A stretch of 57,009 nucleotides of DNA from Acidobacteriaceae bacterium UBA1307 (lineage in GTDB: Bacteria > Acidobacteriota > Terriglobia > Terriglobales > Acidobacteriaceae), in NCBI GenBank assembly GCA_002307235.1, contig DBTV01000046.1, positions 2,978 to 59,986 on the forward strand, given 5' to 3'. Within the stretch, counting starts at the first letter, position 1. Each line of letters begins with the position of its first letter. The position numbers were made by a program, and so were the translations under genes. Below the pieces are notes generated by a model. That model was not told the DNA's origin, ran no database searches, and saw only the letters and a program-made list of their open reading frames with translations. This document shows positions 8,345-16,906 of this stretch, in pieces.

Positions 8345-9928
8345 CTAGCGCGGTTGAACCATGACCGGGTCGGGCAGATGGAGCGTCTGTTGTGGACCAC
8401 CTTGTACTGTGACGCGCTGGCCTGCGGGAAGATAGCGGGCGAGGGCGTCGGGCTGACGCCAGTCGAGGCTCCAGCCGTCTTCGATGGCGACGAGCGTGTA
8501 GCGGCCAGCGGCAACCTCGCGCAGGGAAAAGCTGCCATCGGAGTCGCTCTGGTCACGCCGTGCCTGTTGCGGATGCTGCGTGAGGTCGTCGGGGACCAGC
8601 AGGATCATGGCCCCGGCCACGCCGTGACCCGCCTTGCGCGCGAAGCCTTCGATGTTCTGCTCGGCGAGCCGGGCGTGCAGGGTGATTTCAGCCTTGCCAC
8701 CGGCGAGGGCCAGCCGATTGCCCGGGGTGCGTTTGCCCTGGCTCTCGATGGAATCGATGCTGTAGGCGTGGCCGTAGCCGTTGACCAGCTCCAAACGCCA
8801 GCGGCCGGCCTGCAGATCGGCGGTGTGAAACTTGCCGTCGCGAGGCACGACCCAATAGGGCTGTTGGCCGTTGTTGTCGTGCTCGGGATAGAAGGTCAGT
8901 TGCAGGTATTGCCTGGGCGGTGGCGGACCGATCAGATCCAGTTTTCCGCTCAGTTCGACGAGCGGCTCGGCACCGGCAAGTTCGATGGCTCCGCTGGTGC
9001 TGAGGGTGACGGCGATCTGCCGGGCAGGGTTTCCGGTTGAGAGCAGATAGTGGCCCGGGGCGACGGCACCAACCTGATCGCCCCGAGTGAGCGGTGCGTT
9101 TTCATCCGGGAAATAAAAGCCGAAGCTCGTCTGCCGCAGCGCAGGCGGGCCTTCGCTGGTGCCAGGGGGCAGCTTGAGGTGCAGTGCCGGGACGGCGGCG
9201 AGACGAAGGTCGGCGCGCGCCTGTTCGCCGCTCTCGAGGGGGATCGCTGCGGCCTGAGCCTCGTCGGTGACGCCGTCGAAGTAGGTGCGCGGATAGACCA
9301 GATCAAGCGCGCGCAGGGTGGCGGGGCCATCATCCCGCGTGGAATGCAGGGCAAACCATGGCTCGGCATTGACGACAAGCGAATACGCGCCCGGCTCCAG
9401 ATGCGCAAACTCGTAGCTGCCGGTGTCGTCGGTCTTGCGGCTTGCCATGCGCAGGATCTTGTCGGTGTCCTGCTCCGACGCGGGCCGGCGGAAGAGGGTG
9501 ACGGTGGCGGCTTCGACCGGCTCGCCGGCCTCGCCGATGACGGTGCCGCGCAGGGTGGCCTCGGGACGAAGGCGGAGGGTGAGGGCGTCGGTTGACTGAT
9601 CGGCTCCGACGACCACCGCCGAACTGAAGTCGCCGTGCTGTTCGTAGTCGGTGCGGAGAAAGCCGTTGCGCGTTCCGACGAGTTCGTATTTTCCATCGGC
9701 GAGATGCTCGAAGCGGAAGCGGCCATCGTCGCCGGTCCATTGCGTGGCCACCGTGGAACGGTCGGATTGCAGAAGCAACTCGATGGCGGCATGGGCGAGG
9801 GGCTGGTCGCTGGTGGCGTTGACGGCAACGCCGGCGATCGCCCCATTCTGCGCCAGGGCCAGCGGCGCGCAGGCCAACACAAGGGCGAAGGCAAGAAGGC
9901 AACGGTGGTGCGATGGGGAAAGAATCAT
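8345..9928 (-). CDS. Secreted carboxypeptidase-regulatory-like domain protein (second gene of the pair)
   Basis: A protein of 527 residues with a signal peptide (CLLAFALVLACAPLALAQ). At least three carboxypeptidase-regulatory-like or prealbumin-like beta-sandwich modules follow, marked by repeated phrases: GAIAGVAVNATSDQPLAHA near the N-terminus, LRGTVIGEAGEPVEAATVTL mid-protein, and SFSLREVAAGRYTLVAIEDG near the C-terminus. No zinc-peptidase catalytic domain is present, so only the accessory fold is here. It is probably exported and involved in cell-surface binding or assembly; no enzyme activity can be inferred. Its start overlaps the stop of the upstream gene by 4 bp (ATGA), which implies translational coupling. 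Confidence 0.82.
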   Translation of the reverse strand: MILSPSHHRCLLAFALVLACAPLALAQNGAIAGVAVNATSDQPLAHAAIELLLQSDRSTVATQWTGDDGRFRFEHLADGKYELVGTRNGFLRTDYEQHGDFSSAVVVGADQSTDALTLRLRPEATLRGTVIGEAGEPVEAATVTLFRRPASEQDTDKILRMASRKTDDTGSYEFAHLEPGAYSLVVNAEPWFALHSTRDDGPATLRALDLVYPRTYFDGVTDEAQAAAIPLESGEQARADLRLAAVPALHLKLPPGTSEGPPALRQTSFGFYFPDENAPLTRGDQVGAVAPGHYLLSTGNPARQIAVTLSTSGAIELAGAEPLVELSGKLDLIGPPPPRQYLQLTFYPEHDNNGQQPYWVVPRDGKFHTADLQAGRWRLELVNGYGHAYSIDSIESQGKRTPGNRLALAGGKAEITLHARLAEQNIEGFARKAGHGVAGAMILLVPDDLTQHPQQARRDQSDSDGSFSLREVAAGRYTLVAIEDGWSLDWRQPDALARYLPAGQRVTVQGGPQQTLHLPDPVMVQPR

Positions 9929-11637
9929 TGCGGCACCTCGACGGTCATCTGTTTGCTTTCACCCTCCGCGAGATGGATCACGGGCGCAGTCTGCTGCCGG
10001 GCCTCGTCGGAGTGGTAGGCGAACTGCACCGTGCCGCGCAGTACGTAGAGCCGGTAGTCGCCCGGCGTGAGGCCCTTCATGGTTGCGGTGCCGCCGCTCG
10101 TGGGGCGCAAAGAGAGGGGAGCGATGATGAGGGGAGAGGCGAAGGTGGGCACGAGATAGACGGTGTAGACCGGTTCCTCTCCTGCGGTGAGCGTGCGCAG
10201 GCCCTCGGGCAGCGCCAGCGTGAGTTGGGCGCAGTTGTCGCGCAGGCGCAGGGTGAGCGGCGCGGTCGAGCCGCCGAGGCCTACCGTGAGTGGCTCGGTG
10301 GCGAGGTTACTGCTGCCGGCGGTCAGCGAGATCGCGCAGAGATCGTTGCTCAGCAAGAGAGGCGTGACCCAGTATCGGCCGACATCGAGCAGATTTTCGG
10401 AACGATTCTTGTTGGTGTTGTCGTGGAGCAGCAGCGTCCGGTCTGCGGTGCCTGCCCATCCAAGATCCGGCGTGGCTTCGAGGAGGAATCGGCCGGGCGA
10501 AATTGGTTTGGACGAGAGATGTTCGACGAGGACCTCGATGGGCAGCGTGGCCTGGGGCACGAGGCTGGCCTGCGTCTCGACGGGTTGTCCGGCCACGTGT
10601 ACGTCGAGCGCGCTTTCAAAGATGGTTTGCGCGGCCGAGGGCCGGATCGCAGAGCGAATGTAAAGATGATGATCGCCGTCGGGCAGCAGCAGTTGCAGCG
10701 TGTGCGTGGCGGCCACGAAGCGGCTCATGAAGCTGATCGGATGGCCCGCGGTGTCGGTGATGGTGGCCCGGTAGCTCTGGGCCGGGTCGCCGCCCGCCAG
10801 CCTGACGGTGACCGGCTGGAAGAGCGCGCGGTTGAGCGTGAGGTCGATCTGTTGATCGCTGCCGCTCGCAAGCTGGATCGGTTCCAGATCTCCGGCAAAG
10901 GCGGGTGTGTAGCCCCAGGTGGGTGTCGTGGGCGCGGCGTCGTTGGTGCGTTCGAGCCAGGGATGGGTCAGCAGCGCATAGGCGCCCGGGACGAGATGCG
11001 CGAAGCGGAAGCTGCCGTCGGCGCGGGCCCGCATGGAGGAACCCAGTTCCCAGACGAGGCGGCCGTTGCGAATTTCCTGCCGGGCTAGTTGCACGGTCAG
11101 GTTTTCAGCCGGGTCGCCGGTATCAAGACGAACAATGCCGTGCAGCACCGCCTCGCGCTGCATGGAAAACTGCAGTGCGGGCATGGTGGCGGCGACGATG
11201 ACATTGCGCGAAGAGAAAAGGTTGGGCTGCATCGTGGGCGGCTGCGCAGCGGCGATCTGGTCACGATAACCGGGCTTGTTGAGCAAAAAAATCTGCGGCC
11301 CCACGGGCACATCCTCGAACTCGAAGTGGCCCTCGCCATCGGTGAGCGTGCCGTTGCGCGCATCGCCTTCGATCTGCACCTGCACGCGGGCCAGTGCCTG
11401 CCCGCTGGCGGCATCGCGCACCATGCCGCGCACCGGGACGCGCGTGGTGTCGAGGGTGAGAGCGGGCGTGTTGGGCGCGCCACTGTTGACCGTGGTGGCG
11501 GGTGCCTGTGGCTCTTCCGGCTCCTGCGCGGGCAGATGCAGCGCGCAGGTCAGCAGCCCGAGCAGCAGGCAGACCACGCGGCGCGGTTTTCTTCTGTGCA
11601 ATGTCTCTGGAGGGAGAACGGAAAGTTGGCGTGGCAT
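9925..11637 (-). CDS. Secreted carboxypeptidase-regulatory-like domain protein (first gene of the pair)
   Basis: A protein of about 570 residues from the internal ATG at 11637. That start places a normal signal peptide at the N-terminus (arginine-rich n-region, then VVCLLLGLLTCALHLPAQE); the longer frame to 11685 would bury it. Beta-sandwich modules are marked by VRGMVRDAASGQALARVQVQ, HFEFEDVPVGPQIFLLNKPG, LHGIVRLDTGDPAENLTVQL and, near the end, MKGLTPGDYRLYVLRGTV. It has the same architecture as its downstream partner and overlaps it by 4 bp, so the two probably arose by duplication and may act together at the cell surface. Function unknown. Confidence 0.82.
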   Translation of the reverse strand: MPRQLSVLPPETLHRRKPRRVVCLLLGLLTCALHLPAQEPEEPQAPATTVNSGAPNTPALTLDTTRVPVRGMVRDAASGQALARVQVQIEGDARNGTLTDGEGHFEFEDVPVGPQIFLLNKPGYRDQIAAAQPPTMQPNLFSSRNVIVAATMPALQFSMQREAVLHGIVRLDTGDPAENLTVQLARQEIRNGRLVWELGSSMRARADGSFRFAHLVPGAYALLTHPWLERTNDAAPTTPTWGYTPAFAGDLEPIQLASGSDQQIDLTLNRALFQPVTVRLAGGDPAQSYRATITDTAGHPISFMSRFVAATHTLQLLLPDGDHHLYIRSAIRPSAAQTIFESALDVHVAGQPVETQASLVPQATLPIEVLVEHLSSKPISPGRFLLEATPDLGWAGTADRTLLLHDNTNKNRSENLLDVGRYWVTPLLLSNDLCAISLTAGSSNLATEPLTVGLGGSTAPLTLRLRDNCAQLTLALPEGLRTLTAGEEPVYTVYLVPTFASPLIIAPLSLRPTSGGTATMKGLTPGDYRLYVLRGTVQFAYHSDEARQQTAPVIHLAEGESKQMTVEVPQ

Positions 11638-11744
11638 CGCAAGCACATTGTAGACGGCGCGGCCCGCTCGGGTGGAGCGGGCCATGTGGAGCCGTATTCT
11701 CCTGCTTTGCCGGGGATCGTTAGATTGCCGGGAAAGATTGAAGG

Positions 11745-14159
11745 CTATTCTTCGGGCGTGACCACGGCCTCGGGCAGCGTAAAAAGAAAACGGCTGCCAT
11801 GCGCGGGCTTGCTTTCAGCCCAGATGCGGCCGCCGTGCTGCTCGACGATGCTGCGGCACAAGGCCAGCCCCATGCCGGTGCCGCCGCGCGTGCGTGCATC
11901 CGAGGCGTCGCCCTGCTCAAAGCTCTCGAAGATTTTTTCGAGCTTTTCGGCAGCGATGCCCGTGCCCTGATCTTCCACGGTGAAGATGATCTCGCGCGGG
12001 CCGAAGGGAATGGTCCCTGGCGCGGGTGCGGTGGCCGGATGCGCCGAGAGCGTGATGGCGGTCTCTGCCGGTGAAAATTTGAGCGCGTTGGTGACCAGTT
12101 CATGGAGCACCTGCAGCGTGCGTTCTTCATCGGCAAAGACGATGGCCTTGCTCGGCTCGACCTTGCACTCGATCTGCGCGCGCGTGGCTTGGGGGAAGGC
12201 TGCGTCGGCGGCGCGCCGCAGCAGAATCCCCGCCTCGATTGGTTCGCGCCGCAGCAGAATGCGCCCCTTTTGCAGCTTGTCGAAATCCAGAAAGTCGTTA
12301 ACGATGCGCGTCAGTTGATCGCAGTGTGCAATCGCCGTTTCGATCAACTGTTGCCGTTTTTCCGGCCGCTTGTCGAGCATGCCCGACTGCAGCAGGCCGA
12401 GCGTGCCGCGCATGGTGCCGAGCGGCGTCTTCATCTCGTGGCTGATGATCGAAACAAACTCGTCTTTCATCTTGGCCAGCCGCTGGCGTTCGCTCACGTT
12501 CTGAAAGGCGACCACCATGCCGGTGATCTGCCCGTCTTCGAGCATCGGGCTGGCGCTGTATTCGACCGGGATCGTGACGCCGTCCTTGCGCCAGAAAATC
12601 TCGTTTTGCACGCGAATGGGGGTCGAGCGGCGCATGGCGCGGAAGATGGGGCTGTTCTGCCTGGTATAGGGCGTGCCGTCGGCCTGACTGTGATGCACAA
12701 GTTCGTGAATGTCGCAGCCGGCAAGCTCTTCAGCGGAGTAGCCGAGCGCCGCCGCGCCAGCGCGATTGATGAAGATGGTGCGCCCGCTCAGGTCGATGCC
12801 ATAGATGCCGTCGCCTGCCGAGTCGAGAATCAGTTCGCGTTGCCGCGTGGCCATGCGCAGTGCCTCTTCGGCCTCGTACTGCTCGGTGACGTCGATGCCG
12901 TAGTTGAGCACGAAGGGCGGCTCACCGGGCTCGGCGATGCGCTTGGAGCGCAGCGCGATGCGGCGATAACTGCCGTCGCCGCGCAGCAAGGCGATGGCTC
13001 CCTGCCAGGCGCCCTCGTGCTCGAGCGTCAGCAGCCCTTCGGCAAAGCTGGTGGCGCTTGCCTCATCGATCAACTCGCCGACCGACCGGCCAACCAGTTT
13101 CTCGACCGGCATGCCCAGGGTTTCGGCCGTGAAGTGGTTGAGCGCGCTCAACTCGCCCTCGAGCGTGCAGGTGAAGACAAAGCCCAGTGAGTTCTCGACC
13201 CACTCGCGATAGCGCGCCTCGCTCGAAGGCCGTGCAAGGTTCTGCTCCGGGTTGAGCGGTTGCCCGCTGACGATCAGGAAGGGAATCGTGCCATCGGGTG
13301 CTGTGAGCGGACGCACGGTCCAGCGCACCGACTGCGTGGCCATGCCGGCCGCGCGCATCCTCTGCCACCCGCTGTCATGCGGGGCAGACTCCTTGCCCCC
13401 GGCGGCTTCGCGCAGCAGATCGGCGGCCCAGTGGCGGTCTGCCGGTTCAAGAATCTTGCCCACAAAAGAGATGCCCTGCGAGAGCGTCGGGTCAATGCCG
13501 GACAGCTCAATGCAGGCCCGGTTCATGCGCACGATGCGTCCGGCGGTGTCGAGGACGGCGACCAGGGCGGGAACCGCGTCGAGCGTGGCGTTGACAAAGC
13601 TGCGTTCGCGGGCCAGTGCCCGTTCGCTTTTTTGCAGCGTGCGGAGCAGATGCTCTTCGGTACGCACGCGCTTGTAGAGTTCGAGTCGCGTGACAACCTG
13701 GCTGGCCAGCACTTCAAGCAGCGTCAGATGCTCGGGCCGAAAGCGCTCCGGCTTGCGGGCCAGCAGAGCCAGCGTGCCCACCACCTTCTGGTCGCTGCCG
13801 ATCAACGGCACGCCCGCATAAGAAAGGCACGGCCCCATCTCCGGCAGCGTGATTCCCTCAGGGGGGAAGCGCCCATCCTGGCTTGCATCGGCGAGCAGCA
13901 CCGGCTGTGCGGCGTCGAGCGTCCACTGGCACGCGGTGGCCCGTGCCGGTACGCTGCTGGCGGCAAAGCCGAAGCGCGCCTTGAACCAGAGCCGGTCCAG
14001 ATCGAACCAGCCGATATAGGCGCAATCGGCATTGCTCAGCACGGCGGCCAACTCGGTCAGTTCGTCGAGCGCCGGGTCGGGATTGTGGTCGAACAGGCGC
14101 GTTTCTCGTCGCGCTGCGTCGAGCGGTGTGCCGGGTTGTCGGGCGTCAAGGCCAAACAT
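11745..14159 (-). CDS. GAF/multi-PAS sensor histidine kinase
   Basis: A cytosolic hybrid-less sensor kinase of 804 residues. Numbered from the longer frame, three residues upstream, the order is GAF (about 30-165), three PAS domains (about 188-305, 318-435, 445-560), HisKA with H-box SHEMKTP (His about 577), and an HATPase domain with N-box HELVTNALKF (about 689), G1 VEDQGTGI, F-box FESFEQG and G2 GTGMGLAL. All catalytic boxes are intact. No transmembrane segment is visible, so the signal is likely intracellular or diffusible; the ligand is unknown. No response regulator lies beside it (orphan kinase). The ATG at 14159 is chosen because AAGG lies 9 nt upstream. The gene is transcribed alone, leftward. 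Confidence 0.93.
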   Translation of the reverse strand: MFGLDARQPGTPLDAARRETRLFDHNPDPALDELTELAAVLSNADCAYIGWFDLDRLWFKARFGFAASSVPARATACQWTLDAAQPVLLADASQDGRFPPEGITLPEMGPCLSYAGVPLIGSDQKVVGTLALLARKPERFRPEHLTLLEVLASQVVTRLELYKRVRTEEHLLRTLQKSERALARERSFVNATLDAVPALVAVLDTAGRIVRMNRACIELSGIDPTLSQGISFVGKILEPADRHWAADLLREAAGGKESAPHDSGWQRMRAAGMATQSVRWTVRPLTAPDGTIPFLIVSGQPLNPEQNLARPSSEARYREWVENSLGFVFTCTLEGELSALNHFTAETLGMPVEKLVGRSVGELIDEASATSFAEGLLTLEHEGAWQGAIALLRGDGSYRRIALRSKRIAEPGEPPFVLNYGIDVTEQYEAEEALRMATRQRELILDSAGDGIYGIDLSGRTIFINRAGAAALGYSAEELAGCDIHELVHHSQADGTPYTRQNSPIFRAMRRSTPIRVQNEIFWRKDGVTIPVEYSASPMLEDGQITGMVVAFQNVSERQRLAKMKDEFVSIISHEMKTPLGTMRGTLGLLQSGMLDKRPEKRQQLIETAIAHCDQLTRIVNDFLDFDKLQKGRILLRREPIEAGILLRRAADAAFPQATRAQIECKVEPSKAIVFADEERTLQVLHELVTNALKFSPAETAITLSAHPATAPAPGTIPFGPREIIFTVEDQGTGIAAEKLEKIFESFEQGDASDARTRGGTGMGLALCRSIVEQHGGRIWAESKPAHGSRFLFTLPEAVVTPEE

Positions 14160-14305
14160 GCGTATCAACCTTCTTGCAGTATCAGGCCATTTGAGCCGAA
14201 ATGCACTGCCACAATGAGGGGAGATTCCCTAAGTGGAAATACCACCAGAGTAACCTACGATTGTGTGCATCCGTAATGGTCGCAGAGACAGCGCGAGGGG
14301 ACAGA

Positions 14306-14343
14306 AAAAAGCCGACCCGCGAAGTTTCTCGCCGGGCCGGCCT
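14306..14343 (-). terminator. Intrinsic terminator of the CPBP/NTF2-like transcription unit
   Basis: On the minus strand a GC-rich, slightly imperfect stem (GCCGGCCCGGCG pairing with CGCGGGTCGGC) is followed by TTTTTT, about 22 bp after the stop at 14365. Confidence 0.8.
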
Positions 14344-14364
14344 TTGTGGTTCTCGCTGCGCAGT

Positions 14365-14934
14365 TTAGTGCACGGCGGGCACCGTGCAGCAGCCGGGGGC
14401 TTCGACGGGCTCATTGGCTCCGGCGTCGAGCACGACCTTCCACGTGCCGTCGGACTGGCGGCGCCAGATGGTCAGGTAGCGGCCGACGATGGTGGCCGAG
14501 GTTTGCCCGGCGGCGTTTTTGCTGTGGCCCTCGAAGTGGCCCCAGGTGTAGCCCATGTCGCCGGAGGGGCCCATCAGCCCGTCGGTCGGCGTCCATGTCA
14601 GCTCATAGGCCGTGGGCAGCCAGTTGGCCGATTTGGCGATGGCCACCTTGCCGATGACCGGAGCCGCACCGTTGCCGAGCGTGATGCCGTCGTCGGCAAA
14701 CCAGGCGGCAAAGCCCGCGCCGCCCTTTTCGCGCACATCCTTGGCAAAGCGCGCCTCCAGATCGAAGAGCCGCGCCTTGCCGGGCGTGGTGGTGGTGTCG
14801 GCCAGCGGATTGGGCGCGGCCGGTTTCGCCGTTGCGTCAGGAAAGGCCAACTGGGCCCGTGCCGCACCCGCGCCTGCCGCGAGTGCCAGAGCCAGAACCA
14901 TCGTTTTGATGCGTGTCGCCACCGTTGTTTTCAT
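14365..14934 (-). CDS. Exported NTF2-like (DUF4440/SnoaL-type) protein
   Basis: A protein of about 189 residues. A signal peptide (KTMVLALALAAGAGAARAQ) is followed by an NTF2-like alpha+beta cone fold. The typical phrases are LFDLEARFAKDVREKGGAGF, AAWFADDGITLGNG, GPSGDMGYTWGHFEG and YLTIWRRQSDGTWKVVLDAG. Family members bind small ligands or are orphan enzymes, so no substrate can be named. A CC pair near the C-terminus (PGCCTVP) could form a disulfide. The ATG at 14934 is preferred to one at 15000, because the latter lies inside the upstream gene and delays the signal peptide; its AAAGG is unusually close to the start. It lies 28 bp after the CPBP gene and is probably co-transcribed with it. 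Confidence 0.8.
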   Translation of the reverse strand: MKTTVATRIKTMVLALALAAGAGAARAQLAFPDATAKPAAPNPLADTTTTPGKARLFDLEARFAKDVREKGGAGFAAWFADDGITLGNGAAPVIGKVAIAKSANWLPTAYELTWTPTDGLMGPSGDMGYTWGHFEGHSKNAAGQTSATIVGRYLTIWRRQSDGTWKVVLDAGANEPVEAPGCCTVPAVH

Positions 14935-14962
14935 CCTTTGCGGAACTGTCTTCGTGCCCATC

Positions 14963-16102
14963 CTACAACGAGGGGGCGGGTGTGCGGCGCCCTCTGCCAT
15001 AGGCGGCGATGAGCGTCACCAGCAGCAGAAGAATCACGGCGATGACCAGCAGGCTGCCCTCCGGGCCGTCGGCCCCGCCGCTGAACAGCACATTGCCGTC
15101 GGGCTTGGCTGCCAGGTAGGAGCCCTGCGCGGCCATGCCGCTGTCGGCGGTGCCGTAGAAGAAGGTCTCCGTCCAGTCCCAGGCGGCGTGGAAGCCGATG
15201 GCCCACCAGGCCGAGCCGGTCAGCTTGACGCTGACGCAGAAGACAAAGCCGATGGCCGCCGCGGCGAAGATGCCGATCCAGTTTTCGCCGTTGTTGCTGG
15301 TATGTACAAAGCCGAAGAGGCTTGAGGTGATCCAGGCCGCCTGCCAGAAGCCGGCACTTTCAGCCTGCCGAAGATGCAGCCACGTGCAGGGGGCAAGCCC
15401 AAGCAGCGCGATGGCGTAAACGCCCCATCCCTCAGTGCCCTTGCTGCGCATGAGCAGAAGCCCGCACAACACCGCCTGCCAGCCTATGGCCCACCACAGG
15501 TTGATGCCGCGCGTGATCGTCGCCTGCAGATAGCAGCGAAACATGCCTTCTTCAAAGCAGCCAACCAGCAGAAAGGCGCCGCCCCACAACGCCGCATTGC
15601 GGACCAGCTCCGGCATGGTCCACGTGGCCGTGGTGAGCGTGATCCAGCCGCCCGCCTTGAGTCCGCCGATCAGTGCCGACAGCGCCACGAAGCCCGCGCC
15701 GATGCCGGTGAAAAAATGTCGCACGCGATGGGGGCCGGTCAGATTAAAGGCCAGCAGGTTGCCGCGTCGCTGTTCTACCAGCGCCACAATCGCCGCCGCG
15801 CCCACCAGTCCGAGGAAGGGGATCAGTTCGCCGAGCAGGGAAGAGAGCGCGCCCTGGTGGCCCTTCTGGTCGATCAGGTGCAGGGCCAGCATCGCCGCGC
15901 CGATGGCGCCAGAGAGCAGAATCATCAACGGCGTGAAGATGGCCAGCGACCAGCCCGAGCGGAGCCCGTCCTCGCCGAAGAAGATCCAGCCTGCGCCAGA
16001 GGGCTCCACGGGGGTCGACAAGGGAGTGTTGGCTGGTGGAGCCGCAAGGGCGACCTCGGACTCCGGTTCTGCAGCGGGGGTGGGCGTCTCGTCCGGTTCC
16101 AT
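14963..16102 (-). CDS. CPBP-family intramembrane glutamic endopeptidase (CAAX protease-like)
   Basis: A polytopic membrane protein of 379 residues. A Pro/Ala/Glu-rich cytosolic N-terminus (1-35) precedes about eight hydrophobic segments. The three CPBP active-site motifs are present: EEGMFR (E184, E185, R189), FGFVH (H267) and FHAAWDW (H305, with Asp where Asn or Asp is expected). Such proteins cleave CAAX-type prenylated proteins in eukaryotes; in bacteria they have roles in bacteriocin immunity or membrane-protein processing, and the substrate here is unknown. GAGGAG lies 5 nt before the ATG. It is first of a two-gene leftward unit with the NTF2-like gene. Confidence 0.9.
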   Translation of the reverse strand: MEPDETPTPAAEPESEVALAAPPANTPLSTPVEPSGAGWIFFGEDGLRSGWSLAIFTPLMILLSGAIGAAMLALHLIDQKGHQGALSSLLGELIPFLGLVGAAAIVALVEQRRGNLLAFNLTGPHRVRHFFTGIGAGFVALSALIGGLKAGGWITLTTATWTMPELVRNAALWGGAFLLVGCFEEGMFRCYLQATITRGINLWWAIGWQAVLCGLLLMRSKGTEGWGVYAIALLGLAPCTWLHLRQAESAGFWQAAWITSSLFGFVHTSNNGENWIGIFAAAAIGFVFCVSVKLTGSAWWAIGFHAAWDWTETFFYGTADSGMAAQGSYLAAKPDGNVLFSGGADGPEGSLLVIAVILLLLVTLIAAYGRGRRTPAPSL

Positions 16103-16196
16103 GCGGTCTCCTCAAAGAAATCAGGATAAAGGCTCGTTACGCATTCTACCGGTGCATGGCACAGGGAATGAAGGGGAATTCATCGAAGTTATGAGG

Positions 16197-16481
16197 CTAG
16201 AGTTGTGGAGGCCAGTCTTGCGCACCATGCAGAATCGCCAGTACGTGCACTTCGTCGTTGGCAATGCGGTAGGCCGCTAGATAGGTCGTGGCGGGAATAA
16301 CGAGTTCGCGCGTGCCGCTTCTACGACCTGATAGGCCAGAGTAGGGAAGTAGCGTGATCCGTTGAAGAGAGGCGCGAATCAGAGAAACCGTGCGGTCAGC
16401 GGCGGCTGGGTTGTCGGCGGCGATATAGGCGTGAATCGCGTGCAACTGGCGGATCGCCGGAGCGGTCCAGCGAAGTCTCAT
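16197..16481 (-). CDS. parE: RelE/ParE-family toxin
   Basis: A protein of 94 residues with the ParE/RelE fold. It begins LRWTAPAIRQLHAIHAYIA, has AADRTVSLIRASLQRI and LPYSGLSGRRSGTRELVI, and ends YRIANDEVHVLAILHGAQDW. The conserved RELVIPATTYLAAYRI strand pair is the family hallmark. ParE members poison DNA gyrase and RelE members cut mRNA; the sequence favours ParE (no RelE catalytic Lys/Arg/Tyr set is obvious), but this is not certain. The start at 16481 overlaps the antitoxin stop by 4 bp (ATGA), so translation is coupled. The upstream ATG at 16502 lies inside the antitoxin. Confidence 0.88.
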   Translation of the reverse strand: MRLRWTAPAIRQLHAIHAYIAADNPAAADRTVSLIRASLQRITLLPYSGLSGRRSGTRELVIPATTYLAAYRIANDEVHVLAILHGAQDWPPQL

Positions 16482-16750
16482 GCTTCGACCTGTTCGGCGC
16501 ACTCAAGGGCAGGCTTGTTCCAGCGGGCAACAATAGCGTCGAGCGCCTCGTCGTCGACGAGTTCGCCCTTGTCGGCTGCCTCAATCCCCTCGTCCACCAT
16601 GGCCGCGAACCGGCGCTGCTCGCGCAGGTAGCCTTCGACGGCCTGATTGAGCAGGTAGCTGCGGTCGCGGTCCAGATTCTTCGCGATGGCGTCGAGCGCC
16701 TCAACCTTGTCGGCCTCGATGCGGAAGCTGATGGTGCGCATTGTGCTCAT
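16478..16750 (-). CDS. parD: CopG/ParD-type ribbon-helix-helix antitoxin
   Basis: A protein of 90 residues. The N-terminal ribbon MRTISFRIEADKVEALDAIA and the following RDRSYLLNQAVEGYL helix form a ribbon-helix-helix DNA-binding domain. The acidic, flexible C-terminal half (EGIEAADKGELVDDEALD) would wrap the toxin. It neutralises the adjacent ParE-like toxin and presumably represses its own operon through the palindrome at 16753-16781. Two starts are possible: ATG at 16750, which begins only 2 bp from the palindrome and has no Shine-Dalgarno, or ATG at 16741 (MRTISF). The first would imply a nearly leaderless message. Confidence 0.88.
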   Translation of the reverse strand: MSTMRTISFRIEADKVEALDAIAKNLDRDRSYLLNQAVEGYLREQRRFAAMVDEGIEAADKGELVDDEALDAIVARWNKPALECAEQVEA

Positions 16751-16752
16751 AA

Positions 16753-16781
16753 TATGAAATAATACACTGTATTATTTCATA
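16753..16781. promoter_or_regulatory. Perfect palindromic operator of the parDE-type operon
   Basis: A perfect 13-bp inverted repeat (16753-16765 with 16769-16781, 3-bp spacer) of very AT-rich sequence (TATGAAATAATAC and its complement) sits directly upstream of the antitoxin start. This is the expected place for an autorepression site bound by the ribbon-helix-helix antitoxin. It also contains the likely -10 region, and it lies between the antitoxin and the divergent phosphoesterase. Confidence 0.85.
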
Positions 16782-16906
16782 ATGCAATGCCTTGCGCGCT
16801 CGTCCTCTGCGGCCTCGCCTTGACAGAATCGTCCATTCCCTTGATGCTTAACAGTTCCGGCTCTTTTCGGAATCGATTTTTTAAACCCAGAGGGGATAGC
16901 AGAATT

